NCBI RefSeq assembly: GCF_021216655.1
Contig: NZ_CP080437.1
Coordinates: 744,001-808,000, forward strand
From: Clavibacter michiganensis
GTDB lineage: Bacteria; Actinomycetota; Actinomycetes; Actinomycetales; Microbacteriaceae
Direction of reading: 5' to 3'
DNA length: 64,000 nt
The translations under genes were made by a program, and so were the position numbers. The notes under the pieces are model-generated. The model was not told the origin of the DNA. It made no database searches and saw only the letters and a list, made by a program, of their open reading frames with translations. Within the stretch, counting starts at the first letter, position 1; each line of letters starts with the position of its first letter. This document shows, piece by piece, positions 8,390-17,576 of this stretch.

Positions 8390-10143
8390 CGCGGAGATCC
8401 GGTGCCGGCGGCGGCTCGAACAGGCCGGCGCGAGGGCGGCGGAGTGCGGCCGGGGCGCACGTCGACCTCCGACTCGCGATCCCCGCGGCCGCAGGCTGGA
8501 CGGCCACGGCGGCTGCGATCGGCATCCGCGGTGCGGCCGCGTCGTCTGCCGGCGTCGCCGCGACGCTGGCGGTGGTGTGCGCCGGGATCGCCGTCCGGTC
8601 GGCGGTCCGCGCGAGGCCGCGTGCGACCCCGACGGGATCCCCGCACGCCGGGCCGCGCATCCCACGCCGACGGCGGGCGCGCCGAGCGGACGCGTCGGCG
8701 GCCCGGTGCCGCCGCGCCGCTGCCGCGCTGGCGGTCGCCGGCGGGGTCGCGGCCATGCTCCTCGGCGCCGCCGCCGCCCGCGAGCCGTCGCGACACCCGG
8801 AGGTCCTCGAGGCCGCCGTGCACGCGGACGGCATGGTGGTCGCGGACGCGGTCGTCGACGAGCCTCCCGCGCAGGTAGCCGCGCGCCCCGGGAGCGGACA
8901 GGGCCGCGCGGATCGGGTGCGGATCGTCGCGCACCTGACCGCGCTCCACATCGGCCGCGATGCGGGCGGACGCACGGTCGACGCCACGCTGCGGCTGCCG
9001 GCCCCGGTGCCCGTCGTGGTCTTCGCCTCGGGCGTCGACGAGCAGCACGACGGATCCGCTCCCGCTCGCCCGGGGGTCGGCGCGCTCATGCACGTGAGCG
9101 CCGCCGTCCGCGCCGCGGATCCGGGCGACCGCGCCGCCTACCTCCTCGTCGCCCGCGGGGCACCCGAGGTCGCGGGCGGTCCCGCCGGCGCGCTCGGGTT
9201 CGCCGACGGACTCCGCGCGCGCCTCGCCGACGCCGCGGCCGACCTCCGCGGACCGGGGGCCGAGCTGCTGCCCGGTCTCGCGATCGGGGACGTGTCGGCC
9301 GTGACGCCCGCCCTCGCGCAGACCATGAAGGACAGCTCGCTCACGCACCTCACGGCCGTCTCCGGCGCGAACTGCGCTGTCATCGTGGGACTCGTGCTCG
9401 CGCTGGCCGCCGCGGCCGGGCTCCGGCGACCGGCGCGAGCGGTCGCGGCGTTGGCCGCCCTCGGCGCGTTCGTGATCCTGGTGACGCCGCAGCCCAGCGT
9501 GCTGCGCGCCGCCGTGATGGCCGCCGTGCTCATCGTCTCCACCGCATCCGGTCGGCCTTCCCGCGGCCTGCCCGCCCTCGCGGTGGCCGTGGTCGTCCTG
9601 CTCACGGGCGATCCCTGGCTGGCACGCGACCTCGGCTTCGCCCTCAGCGTGCTGGCGACGGCCGGGCTCCTCGTGCTGGCGCCCCCGCTCGCGGACCGCC
9701 TGTCGCGCCGCATGCCGCGTCGCCTGGCCGAGGCGCTCGCGATCCCCGTCGCCGCGCAGGTGGCGTGCCAGCCGGTGCTCCTCGTGCTGCAACCCGGCCT
9801 GCCCGTGCACGGGGTGCTCGCCAACGTGCTCGCCGAGCCCGCCGCCGCACCGGCCACCATCGGCGGGCTCGTCGCCTGCGTCGTCCTCCCGGTCTGGCCG
9901 TCTGCGGGCGGTCTCGTGCTGCGCCTGGCCTGGCTGCCCGCGTCGTGGATCGCCGCGGTAGCCTCCGTCATGTCCCGTCTCCCGGCGGGCCGCGTGCCCT
10001 GGGCGTCCGGGCCCGCGGGCGTCATCGCGCTCACGGTCGCGATCGCCCTGGTGATCGCGGTGGTGGCGCTCGGGCGTCCGGTCTCCCCGCGGCCGCGCGC
10101 CGCCGCCGTCCCCGGGCCGGGGGATGTCCCACCCGACGGCTAA
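8386..10143 (+). CDS. comEC: ComEC/Rec2 family DNA-uptake channel, short form
   Basis: A 585-residue polytopic membrane protein. The conserved Competence domain is recognisable at about residues 300-520 (GLAIGDVSAVTP, LTAVSGANCAVIVG, PQPSVLRAAVMA, LARDLGFALSVLATAGLL). GTG at 8386 is the start because it overlaps the comEA stop and the frame further upstream is the antisense-like shadow of comEA. Full-length ComEC proteins carry an extra C-terminal metallo-beta-lactamase-like domain; here the protein ends at about residue 585, right after the last membrane helices and a short Pro-rich tail, so that domain is absent. There is no sign of a frameshift downstream: holA follows with its own start. 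Confidence 0.88.
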   Translation: MTRRSGAGGGSNRPARGRRSAAGAHVDLRLAIPAAAGWTATAAAIGIRGAAASSAGVAATLAVVCAGIAVRSAVRARPRATPTGSPHAGPRIPRRRRARRADASAARCRRAAAALAVAGGVAAMLLGAAAAREPSRHPEVLEAAVHADGMVVADAVVDEPPAQVAARPGSGQGRADRVRIVAHLTALHIGRDAGGRTVDATLRLPAPVPVVVFASGVDEQHDGSAPARPGVGALMHVSAAVRAADPGDRAAYLLVARGAPEVAGGPAGALGFADGLRARLADAAADLRGPGAELLPGLAIGDVSAVTPALAQTMKDSSLTHLTAVSGANCAVIVGLVLALAAAAGLRRPARAVAALAALGAFVILVTPQPSVLRAAVMAAVLIVSTASGRPSRGLPALAVAVVVLLTGDPWLARDLGFALSVLATAGLLVLAPPLADRLSRRMPRRLAEALAIPVAAQVACQPVLLVLQPGLPVHGVLANVLAEPAAAPATIGGLVACVVLPVWPSAGGLVLRLAWLPASWIAAVASVMSRLPAGRVPWASGPAGVIALTVAIALVIAVVALGRPVSPRPRAAAVPGPGDVPPDG

Positions 10144-10228
10144 CCTGGATCCGCCCGACTGCCGGCCCGCACGGCTCTGGCCATCCGCACCCGCGCACCC
10201 GCGCCCCGCACCCCCCGGAAGGACCCGC

Positions 10229-11257
10229 ATGGCGACCAGGACGTCCCGCAGCACGGCGGCGAAGCCCTCCGCGGCCATCCCGCAGCTCTCCTGGGACGCG
10301 GTGCGGCCGGCGCCCATCGTCCTCGTGTCCGGCACCGAGGCCCTCCTCGCCGACCGGGCGATGCGACGCCTCCGCGACATCCTCACGGCGGAGGACCCCC
10401 GCATCGAGGTCTCCGACATCGAGGCCGACTCCTACGCGCCCGGCGAGCTCATCACGCTCGCGAGCCCGTCCCTGTTCGCGGAGCCGCGGCTCATCCGGGT
10501 CGTGAACGTGGAGAAGAGCTCGGACCAGTTCCTGCTCGACGCGGTGGCGTACCTCGACCAGCCCGCCGACGACACCTACGTCGTGCTGCGGCACGCCGGG
10601 GGAGTGCGCGGCAAGAAGTTGCTCGACGCCGTGCGCGCGGGCACCGGCGGCGGCATCGAGGTCGTCTGCGCGGAGCTCAAGAAGGACAGCGAGAAGCACG
10701 ACTTCGCCGTGGCCGAGTTCCGGGCCGCGAAGCGCTCGATCACGCCGGGCGCGGTGCGGCAGCTCGTGGCCGCCTTCCAGGACGACGTGAGCGAGCTCGC
10801 GTCGGCGTGCCAGCAGCTCATCTCGGACACCGCGCACGAGATCACCGAGGTCACGGTCGACCAGTACTACGGCGGGCGGGTCGAGATCAACGCCTTCGCG
10901 GTCGCGGACTCGGCGATCGCCGGCCGCGGCGGCGAGGCGCTCGTCCTGCTCCGCCACGCGCTCACCTCGGGCGCGGACCCCGTGCCGCTCATCGCCGCCT
11001 TCGCGATGAAGATCCGCACGATGGCCAAGGTCTCGGGGGTCTCGGGCGCGTCGGGCCAGCTGGCGTCGAAGCTCGGCATGGCACCGTGGCAGGTCGATCG
11101 CGCCCGCCGCGACCTGCAGCTCTGGGACGACGCGGGTCTCGGCCGGGCCATCGAGGCCCTCGCCGAGGCGGACGCGCAGGTGAAGGGCGGCGGACGCGAC
11201 CCCGTCTACTCGCTGGAGCGCATGGTGCGCACCGTCGCCTCGCGCGGCCGGGACTGA
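10229..11257 (+). CDS. holA: DNA polymerase III delta subunit
   Basis: A 342-residue clamp-loader subunit, found after comEC in many bacteria. It opens with the delta-type pattern PAPIVLVSGTEALLADRAMRRL, continues through IRVVNVEKSSDQF and ends with a helical collar domain. Delta opens the sliding clamp during loading onto primed DNA. The ATG at 10229 is preceded by a GGAAGGA ribosome site 6 nt upstream; the longer reading frame adds only Pro/Arg-rich residues that overlap comEC. A bidirectional hairpin separates it from convergent rpsT. Confidence 0.93.
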   Translation: MATRTSRSTAAKPSAAIPQLSWDAVRPAPIVLVSGTEALLADRAMRRLRDILTAEDPRIEVSDIEADSYAPGELITLASPSLFAEPRLIRVVNVEKSSDQFLLDAVAYLDQPADDTYVVLRHAGGVRGKKLLDAVRAGTGGGIEVVCAELKKDSEKHDFAVAEFRAAKRSITPGAVRQLVAAFQDDVSELASACQQLISDTAHEITEVTVDQYYGGRVEINAFAVADSAIAGRGGEALVLLRHALTSGADPVPLIAAFAMKIRTMAKVSGVSGASGQLASKLGMAPWQVDRARRDLQLWDDAGLGRAIEALAEADAQVKGGGRDPVYSLERMVRTVASRGRD

Positions 11258-11309
11258 CGCGCGGCCGGGCCGCCGGGCGGCTCACCCGTCGGAGCCACCT
11301 CCGGACATG

Positions 11310-11344
11310 ACGACGGGCCCCGCGCGATGCGCGGAGCCCGTCGT
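11310..11344. terminator. Bidirectional hairpin terminator between holA and rpsT
   Basis: ACGACGGGC pairs with GCCCGTCGT, and inside it CCGCGC pairs with GCGCGG around a GAT loop, with a single C/A mismatch. It sits between the two convergent stops. Confidence 0.7.
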
Positions 11345-11359
11345 TCACACCAGGGGAGG

Positions 11360-11623
11360 TCAGCCGATCTTGACGACCTGCTTGGCGATCGCGCCCTTGC
11401 GGTTCGCGGCCTGGTTCTTGTGGATGACGCCCTTTCTTGCGGCCTTGTCGAGCTTCTTGCCGGCGAGGCTGACGGCCTTGACGGCCGCGTCCTTGTCGCC
11501 CGCGGTGATGGCGGTCTTGACGGAGCGGATGGCCGTCTTCAGCTCGCTCTTGACGGCCTTGTTGCGCTCCTGGGCCTTCTTGTTGGTGCCGATGCGCTTG
11601 ATCTGCGACTTGATGTTTGCCAC
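11360..11623 (-). CDS. rpsT: 30S ribosomal protein S20
   Basis: An 87-residue basic helical protein with the S20 pattern: [20 protein letters not shown] at the start, [20 protein letters not shown] in the middle and [10 protein letters not shown] near the end. It binds 16S rRNA in the lower body of the small subunit. The start is GTG, with a GGAAGA-type ribosome site upstream, and the gene is convergent with holA. rpsT next to holA is a common bacterial arrangement. Confidence 0.97.
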   Translation of the reverse strand: MANIKSQIKRIGTNKKAQERNKAVKSELKTAIRSVKTAITAGDKDAAVKAVSLAGKKLDKAARKGVIHKNQAANRKGAIAKQVVKIG

Positions 11624-11758
11624 GTGTTATGTCTTCCGTTCGAGTTGTCGTCGTATGAGTTGCCGCTCAGCGAGAGAGGGCGCCTGCGGCGATACCGCGT
11701 GATCGGGGAGGACCACACGCAAGCCAACAGGCGACGATACCAGGTCGCGGCCGGGAAA

Positions 11759-12277
11759 TCAGGCCGCGGGGCCGGGCGCGTCGCGGGCGAGCCGGGGGAC
11801 GTCGTCGCCGGGACGCACGAACCGGGTCTCGGGCACGTCGCCGACCGCGTGCCGGATCCGCCCGAGGAAGTCGGCGGGCATCTCCGGCAGCGCGTCCACC
11901 GGCCACCAGGCGACCTCGAGCGACTCGTCGTCGTTGACGCGCGCCTCGCCCGAGACGTAGCGGCACCGGAACGTGAGGTCGAGGTAGCTGGCCCGGTCGC
12001 CGTTCGGGTAGGTGATCTCGTCCGTCGTCCCGACGGCGACCAGCCGCTCGACCTCCACGATCACGCCGGTCTCCTCCTCCGCCTCGCGCCAGGCGCCGAC
12101 GGCGGGCTCCTCGCCGGGCTCGAGGATCCCCGAGACGGGCGCCCACGCGCCGGTGTCGCCGCGGCGGACGAGGAGGACCCGGGGGCCGTCGAGGATCACG
12201 GCGGTGACGCCCGAGAGCCAGAGGGGAGCGGTGCCGACCCGCTCGCGGAGGGAGACGATGAAGTCGGGGATGCCCAT
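11759..12277 (-). CDS. NUDIX hydrolase
   Basis: A 172-residue protein with a full NUDIX box: GILEPGEEPAVG followed by AWREAEEETGV (about residues 50-72), matching GX5EX7REUXEEXGU. NUDIX enzymes cleave nucleoside diphosphates linked to another group, using a divalent metal held by the box glutamates. The substrate cannot be told from sequence; the IPDFIVSLRERVG opening and WWPVDALPEMP segment are typical of ADP-ribose/NTP-type members found in actinobacteria. The start is ATG at 12277 because a TACGCT hexamer sits exactly 6 nt before it, implying a leaderless message. Confidence 0.88.
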   Translation of the reverse strand: MGIPDFIVSLRERVGTAPLWLSGVTAVILDGPRVLLVRRGDTGAWAPVSGILEPGEEPAVGAWREAEEETGVIVEVERLVAVGTTDEITYPNGDRASYLDLTFRCRYVSGEARVNDDESLEVAWWPVDALPEMPADFLGRIRHAVGDVPETRFVRPGDDVPRLARDAPGPAA

Positions 12278-12289
12278 CCCGCGAGCGTA
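12278..12289 (-). promoter_or_regulatory. Probable leaderless promoter (-10) of the NUDIX gene
   Basis: Minus-strand TACGCT (12289-12284), then 6 nt, then ATG. Confidence 0.5.
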
Positions 12290-12358
12290 CCGACACCCCG
12301 CATGGCCACGACCCGCCCGCGGACCCGCCGCCCCGCCGTCGAGGGACGGCCCGCGTCC

Positions 12359-12370
12359 TAGGCTCGGACC
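12359..12370 (+). promoter_or_regulatory. Probable leaderless promoter (-10) of the amidohydrolase
   Basis: TAGGCT (12359-12364) followed by 6 nt and ATG. The same hexamer precedes the HIT and lactonase genes. Confidence 0.55.
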
Positions 12371-13630
12371 ATGCCCCTCTCCGACAGCACCGCTCCCGTC
12401 CGCGCGTCCGCATCCTCCGTCACCGCCATCGTCGGCGGCCACGTCATCCCCGTCGACGGCGCCCCGATCCCGGGCGGCACCGTCCTCCTCCGCGACGGCC
12501 TCGTCGCCGCGGTCGGCCAGGCCGGCGACGTCGAGGTGCCCGAGGGCGCGACCGTCATCGACGCGAGCGGCCGCTGGGTCCTGCCGGGCTTCGTCGAGGC
12601 GCATGGCCACGTCGGCATCCACGAGGAGGCCAACGGCCCCGCGGGCAACGACACGAACGAGATGACGGATCCCGACATGAGCTCGGTGCGCGCGATCGAC
12701 GCCATCGACATCGACGACGAGGGCTTCCGCGACGCGCTGAAGGGCGGCGTCACGACCATCGTCGTCAAGCCCGGCTCCGGCAACCCGATCGGCGGCCAGT
12801 CCGTCGCCATCAAGTCGTGGGGTGGCCGCACGATCGACGAGCAGCTCGTCAGCGACTCCGTGAGCGTCAAGAGCGCGCTGGGGGAGAACCCGAAGCGCGT
12901 CTACGGCGCCAAGGACCGCACGCCGTCGACGCGCCTGGGCGTGGCCATGGTGATCCGCCGCGCCTTCCGCGACGCCGAGGACTACCGCGCCGCGCGCGAC
13001 CACGCCGCGGCGGAGGGCAAGCCGTTCTCCCGCGACCTCGGCAAGGAGACGCTCGTGCGTGTCCTCGACGGCGAGCTCGCCTGGGACCAGCACACCCACC
13101 GCCACGACGACATCGCCACCGCGATCCGCCTCGCCGACGAGTTCGGCTATCGCCTGGTCGTGAACCACGGCACCGAGGGCGACAAGATCGCCGACGTGCT
13201 CGCCGAGCGCGGCATCCCCGTGATCTTCGGCCCCATGATCACCTCGCGCTCCAAGGTCGAGCTCAGGGACCGCGCCGTCGCGAACCTGGCCGCGCTGCAC
13301 CGCGCGGGCGTCCTCGTCGCGATCACGACCGACGCGCCGGTCGTGCCGATCGACTTCCTGGTGCACCAGGCGTCCTTCGCCGTGAAGGACGGCCTGCCCG
13401 CCGACGTCGCGATCCGCGCCATCACGGCGAACCCGGCCGCGATCCTCCGCCTCGACCACCGCGTCGGCGCGCTCACGCCGGGCCTCGACGCGGACGTCGT
13501 GATCTGGTCGGGCGACCCGCTCGACGTCCAGTCCCGCGCCGAGCACGTCATCATCGGCGGGAGCACGGTCTACACCTGGGCCGACGGCCAGGGCACCACG
13601 GTCGAGCGCCGCGCGCGCTTCGGCGCATGA
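12371..13630 (+). CDS. Amidohydrolase family protein (imidazolonepropionase-like)
   Basis: A 419-residue metal-dependent hydrolase of the TIM-barrel amidohydrolase superfamily. The first metal-binding HxH appears as AHGHVG (about residue 77) after VIDASGRWVLPGFVE, and later conserved parts include GVTTIVVKPGSGNPIGG, RLVVNHGTEG and the TTDAPVVP motif with the acidic metal ligand. The C-terminus returns to the beta-sandwich (ALTPGLDADVVIWSGDPLD). The family includes imidazolonepropionase, prolidase-like and dipeptidase-like enzymes; the true substrate is not evident. It overlaps the following epimerase by ATGA. Confidence 0.85.
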   Translation: MPLSDSTAPVRASASSVTAIVGGHVIPVDGAPIPGGTVLLRDGLVAAVGQAGDVEVPEGATVIDASGRWVLPGFVEAHGHVGIHEEANGPAGNDTNEMTDPDMSSVRAIDAIDIDDEGFRDALKGGVTTIVVKPGSGNPIGGQSVAIKSWGGRTIDEQLVSDSVSVKSALGENPKRVYGAKDRTPSTRLGVAMVIRRAFRDAEDYRAARDHAAAEGKPFSRDLGKETLVRVLDGELAWDQHTHRHDDIATAIRLADEFGYRLVVNHGTEGDKIADVLAERGIPVIFGPMITSRSKVELRDRAVANLAALHRAGVLVAITTDAPVVPIDFLVHQASFAVKDGLPADVAIRAITANPAAILRLDHRVGALTPGLDADVVIWSGDPLDVQSRAEHVIIGGSTVYTWADGQGTTVERRARFGA

Positions 13631-14604
13631 GCGACGCGCCGGGGTCGACCGCCCCGCGCACCGCGGTCGTCGCGGGAGCGTCCGGCTTCATCGGGCAGGT
13701 GCTCGTGCGCGAGCTCGGCGACGAGGGCTACCTGGTCCGCACGATCGGCCGCTCCGGCGCCGACGCGTGCTGGGGCGACGCCGAGGGGATCCGCCGGCTC
13801 CTCGACGGCGCCGACCTCCTCGTGAACCTCGCGGGCAAGAGCGTGAACTGCCGCTACGGCGCGGCGAACCGCCGGGAGATCCTGCGCTCGCGCGTGGAGA
13901 CGACGGCCGAGCTCGCGCGCGCCGTCGCCGACAGCGCGCGGCCCGTGCCGATGTGGATCAACGCCTCCACCGCCACCGTCTACCGGCACGCGACCGACCG
14001 GCCGCAGACGGAGTCGACCGGCGAGCTCGGCGACGACTTCTCGCCGTCGGTCGGCCGCGCGTGGGAGCGCGCGTTCTTCGCGCCCGAGCTGCCCGCCACC
14101 CGCCGCGTGGCGCTCCGGATCGCGATCGTGCTCGGCCGCGACGGCGCGCTGCAGCCGCTCCTCGGCCTCGCGCGCTTCGGCCTCGGCGGCCCGCAGCTCG
14201 ACGGCCGGTTCCCCGGACGCCCGTCCCGGATCCGGGCCGGTGCGCACCACGGTTACCAGCCGACCCACGGCCGCCAGGTCTTCAGCTGGCTGCACATCGA
14301 CGACCTGGTCGGCATCATCCGCTTCGTGCGCGACACCCCGACCCTCGAGGGTCCGGTCAACGCGTCGAGCCCCGCGCCCGTCACCAACCGCCGCCTGATG
14401 AAGGTCCTGCGCCGTGCCGTCGGCATGCCCGTCGGCCTCGCGGCGAACCGGTGGATGCTCGAGGTCGGCATGTGGCTGTTCCGCACGGAGCCGGAGCTCG
14501 TCCTCAAGAGCCGCTGGGTCGTGCCGGAGACGCTCGAGGCCGCGGGCTACCGCTTCCGCTGGCCCGAGCTCGACGCGGCCGTCGCCGACATCGTGCGCCG
14601 CTGA
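13627..14604 (+). CDS. TIGR01777-type NAD-dependent epimerase/dehydratase
   Basis: A 325-residue extended-SDR protein with the Rossmann motif GASGFIG at about residue 18, then DLLVNLAGKSVNCRY, the INASTATVYRH active-site region (Ser/Thr and Tyr) and FSWLHIDDL. These are hallmarks of the YfcH/SULA-like TIGR01777 family, whose substrates are largely unknown; some plastid relatives affect cell division. The ATG at 13627 overlaps the amidohydrolase stop, so the two are co-translated. The C-terminus has the DUF1731-like segment PVTNRRLMKVLRRAVGMP. Confidence 0.85.
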   Translation: MSDAPGSTAPRTAVVAGASGFIGQVLVRELGDEGYLVRTIGRSGADACWGDAEGIRRLLDGADLLVNLAGKSVNCRYGAANRREILRSRVETTAELARAVADSARPVPMWINASTATVYRHATDRPQTESTGELGDDFSPSVGRAWERAFFAPELPATRRVALRIAIVLGRDGALQPLLGLARFGLGGPQLDGRFPGRPSRIRAGAHHGYQPTHGRQVFSWLHIDDLVGIIRFVRDTPTLEGPVNASSPAPVTNRRLMKVLRRAVGMPVGLAANRWMLEVGMWLFRTEPELVLKSRWVVPETLEAAGYRFRWPELDAAVADIVRR

Positions 14605-14716
14605 CCGCGCCGCGGCGCGCGACCGCGGGGCAGGTCGCTCGCCGCGACGACGGCTCGGCGGGCGTGCCATGGGATGATCGTGGTTCCGCTCCACCGACAA
14701 GACCCGTAAGGAACGC

Positions 14717-16564
14717 GTGAGCCCCCTAGCTTCGAAGGCCCTCCGGCCCGCCGCGACCGACCCCGCGTCCATCCGCAACTTCTGCATCATCGCCCACATC
14801 GACCACGGCAAGTCCACGCTGGCCGACCGCATGCTGCAGATGACGGGCGTCGTCGACTCGCGCTCCATGCGCGCCCAGTACCTCGACCGCATGGACATCG
14901 AGCGCGAGCGCGGCATCACGATCAAGAGCCAGGCCGTCCGCATGCCGTGGGAGCTCGACGGCCAGACGTACGCGCTCAACATGATCGACACCCCGGGCCA
15001 CGTCGACTTCTCCTACGAGGTCAGCCGCTCGCTCGCCGCGTGCGAGGGCGCCATCCTCCTGGTCGACGCCGCGCAGGGCATCGAGGCGCAGACTCTCGCG
15101 AACCTCTACCTCGCGCTCGAGAACGACCTCACGATCATCCCGGTGCTCAACAAGATCGACCTGCCGGCGGCGGATCCCGACAAGTACGCCGCCGAGCTCG
15201 CCTCGCTCATCGGCGGCGACCCGTCCGACGTGCTGCGCGTCTCCGGCAAGACCGGTGCCGGCGTCGAGGACCTCCTCGACCGCGTCTCCCGCACCATCCC
15301 CGCGCCCGTCGGCGACCCCGACGCCGCCGCGCGCGCCATGATCTTCGACTCGGTCTACGACGCCTACCGCGGCGTGGTCACCTACGTCCGCATGATCGAC
15401 GGCAAGCTCAGCCCGCGCGAGAAGATCTCGATGATGTCGACGCGCGCCACCCACGAGATCCTCGAGATCGGCGTCAGCTCGCCGGAGCCCACGCCCTCCG
15501 ACGGGCTCGGCGTCGGCGAGGTCGGCTACCTCATCACGGGCGTGAAGGACGTGCGCCAGTCGAAGGTCGGCGACACCGTCACCACCGCAGCGCGTCCCGC
15601 GACGGAGGCGCTGCCCGGATACACCGAGCCGCTGCCGATGGTCTTCTCCGGGCTCTACCCGATCGACGGATCCGACTACCCCGACCTCCGCGACGCCCTC
15701 GACAAGCTCAAGCTCTCCGACGCCGCGCTCGTCTACGAGCCCGAGACCTCGGTCGCGCTCGGCTTCGGCTTCCGCTGCGGCTTCCTCGGCCTCCTGCACC
15801 TCGAGATCATCACCGAGCGCCTCTCGCGCGAGTTCGGCCTCGACCTCATCACGACCGCGCCCAGCGTGATCTACGAGGTCACGAGCGAGGACAAGAAGAC
15901 CGTCACCGTCACCAACCCGAGCGAGTTCCCGGGCGGCAAGATCGTCAGCGTCTCCGAGCCCGTCGTGAAGGCGGCCATCCTCGCCCCCAAGGACTACGTC
16001 GGCACGATCATGGAGCTGTGCCAGTCGCGGCGCGGGATCCTGCTCGGCATGGAGTACCTCGGCGAGGACCGGGTGGAGGTCCGATACACGATGCCGCTCG
16101 GCGAGATCGTGTTCGACTTCTTCGACAACCTCAAGAGCAAGACGGCCGGCTACGCGTCGCTCGACTACGAGCCCGCGGGCTCGCAGGACTCCGACCTCGT
16201 GAAGGTCGACATCCTGCTGCAGGGCGAGCAGGTCGACGCGTTCAGCGCCATCGTCCACCGCGACAAGGCGTACGCGTACGGCGTGCTCATGACGGGCCGC
16301 CTGCGCGAGCTCATCCCGCGCCAGCAGTTCGAGGTGCCGATCCAGGCGGCCATCGGCGCGCGGATCATCGCCCGCGAGTCCATCCGCGCCATGCGGAAGG
16401 ACGTCCTCGCGAAGTGCTACGGCGGCGACATCACCCGCAAGCGCAAGCTCCTCGAGAAGCAGAAGGAGGGCAAGAAGCGCATGAAGATGGTCGGCCGCGT
16501 CGAGGTCCCCCAGGAGGCGTTCATCGCCGCGCTCTCGGGCGACACGGAGAAGAAGGCGAAGTAG
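14717..16564 (+). CDS. lepA: Elongation factor 4 (LepA)
   Basis: A 615-residue translational GTPase. G1 is AHIDHGKST (about residue 27), the switch I region contains [11 protein letters not shown]3 is DTPGHVDF, G4 is NKIDL, and the C-terminal LepA-specific domain ends [15 protein letters not shown]. LepA acts on stalled or assembling ribosomes and promotes back-translocation in vitro. The start is GTG, 4 nt after an AAGGA ribosome site. Length is normal. It converges with the first secreted-protein gene; the 9-bp gap contains no obvious terminator. Confidence 0.97.
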   Translation: MSPLASKALRPAATDPASIRNFCIIAHIDHGKSTLADRMLQMTGVVDSRSMRAQYLDRMDIERERGITIKSQAVRMPWELDGQTYALNMIDTPGHVDFSYEVSRSLAACEGAILLVDAAQGIEAQTLANLYLALENDLTIIPVLNKIDLPAADPDKYAAELASLIGGDPSDVLRVSGKTGAGVEDLLDRVSRTIPAPVGDPDAAARAMIFDSVYDAYRGVVTYVRMIDGKLSPREKISMMSTRATHEILEIGVSSPEPTPSDGLGVGEVGYLITGVKDVRQSKVGDTVTTAARPATEALPGYTEPLPMVFSGLYPIDGSDYPDLRDALDKLKLSDAALVYEPETSVALGFGFRCGFLGLLHLEIITERLSREFGLDLITTAPSVIYEVTSEDKKTVTVTNPSEFPGGKIVSVSEPVVKAAILAPKDYVGTIMELCQSRRGILLGMEYLGEDRVEVRYTMPLGEIVFDFFDNLKSKTAGYASLDYEPAGSQDSDLVKVDILLQGEQVDAFSAIVHRDKAYAYGVLMTGRLRELIPRQQFEVPIQAAIGARIIARESIRAMRKDVLAKCYGGDITRKRKLLEKQKEGKKRMKMVGRVEVPQEAFIAALSGDTEKKAK

Positions 16565-16573
16565 CCCGAGGCG

Positions 16574-17350
16574 TCAGCAGGAGCCGGACGCCTGCGGCGA
16601 GCCCGCGGCGATCCACCGTTCGAAGGACAGCGCGAGGCCGTTGGGCTCCGCGATGCCGACGTAGCGGATCTCCGCGCTCCCCGGCACCGAGCAGTACCGG
16701 TCGCCGGGGAACGCGGCGACGGTGCCAGGCGTCGGTCGGCCCGCCTCCGACCACTCGTCGAAGGAGACGCGGTGCGCGTCGACCCCCCGATCCCGTCGTG
16801 CGACGACGGTCTCCAGCCAGCTGAGCCGCTCGTAGACGTGCTCGCCGCGCCTGTCGACGGGTGGGAAGCCGAGCGTCCTCCATTCGGGGAACGTCATCGT
16901 GTGCCAGACCGCGGAGTGCCGGTCCCATCCGTACCGCGTCCGGACGAGGAGCTCGTCGGAGCCGGGGTGCTGCCATATCTCCGACGCCTCGGGGAGGACT
17001 CCCCGGGTCGGCGCGGGCGATCCCGCGCGCCGCCACTGGGCGGCGTCCAGTGCCACCCCGAAGTCGGTGATGCCCACATTGACGTCGGCGTACACCGTGG
17101 AGTCCCACGGGAGGACCCGGTACGCGACCGTCGCCGGCGTCGGGACGGGGGAGCCGTCGGCCTGCCACTGCTCGACCGTGGCGAAGGCGGCTCCGCGGTC
17201 CGGGAAGCGCGCGGTGTAGACGAGGGCGTCGGTGAACGGCAACGAGTAGTACGGCCGTCCGGGGAGTGCGTCGGCCGGCGCGGGGAGCGCCACGGCTCCG
17301 CCTGCTGCCAGCGCGGCGCCGATGACGAGGGCGATGATGGAGCGGCGCAT
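16574..17350 (-). CDS. Secreted five-repeat protein, paralog 1 (unknown function)
   Basis: A 258-residue protein with a Sec signal peptide (residues 1-28, cleavage after APADA). The mature part is five degenerate repeats, each ending in an F/xxWxxxGxPxP motif with Trp at 62, 106, 157, 200 and 246 (spacings 44, 51, 43, 46). Two Cys occur, at about 220 (RYCSVPG) and at the very last residue, suggesting one disulfide. There are no catalytic motifs. It is the most divergent at its C-terminus (ends ASGSC). The start at 17350 is backed by a GGGAAGG ribosome site; the longer frame is an upstream extension. Its two neighbours are paralogs with identical spacing. I do not recognise the family. Confidence 0.8.
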   Translation of the reverse strand: MRRSIIALVIGAALAAGGAVALPAPADALPGRPYYSLPFTDALVYTARFPDRGAAFATVEQWQADGSPVPTPATVAYRVLPWDSTVYADVNVGITDFGVALDAAQWRRAGSPAPTRGVLPEASEIWQHPGSDELLVRTRYGWDRHSAVWHTMTFPEWRTLGFPPVDRRGEHVYERLSWLETVVARRDRGVDAHRVSFDEWSEAGRPTPGTVAAFPGDRYCSVPGSAEIRYVGIAEPNGLALSFERWIAAGSPQASGSC

Positions 17351-17505
17351 GACGACCTTCCCGGCTGCCGCATCGTCGCCGCGCTTCCGACGATCTCCCG
17401 AGGAGATCGGAGTCCGCCCGTCGAGTCTCGAGGGCTGCGGTCGGATCTCCACCGTAGGGCCTGTGCAGCGAGCCAGCGGGCCCGTCCGGTCACGTATGCG
17501 TCTCA

Positions 17506-17569
17506 TCCCGGCCGCACGCGACGCGCCCCCCGCCTCGAGAGGCAGGGGGCGCGTCGCGTGCGGCCGGGA
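17506..17569 (-). terminator. Long inverted-repeat terminator of paralog 2
   Basis: Two 30-nt arms (17506-17535 and 17540-17569) around a CGAG loop pair with a single mismatch. It begins 7 nt after the stop of paralog 2. The arms are GC-rich and contain GACGCGCCCCC / GGGGGCGCGTC, a core shared with the hairpin after paralog 3. Confidence 0.75.
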
Positions 17570-17576
17570 AGGAGCG

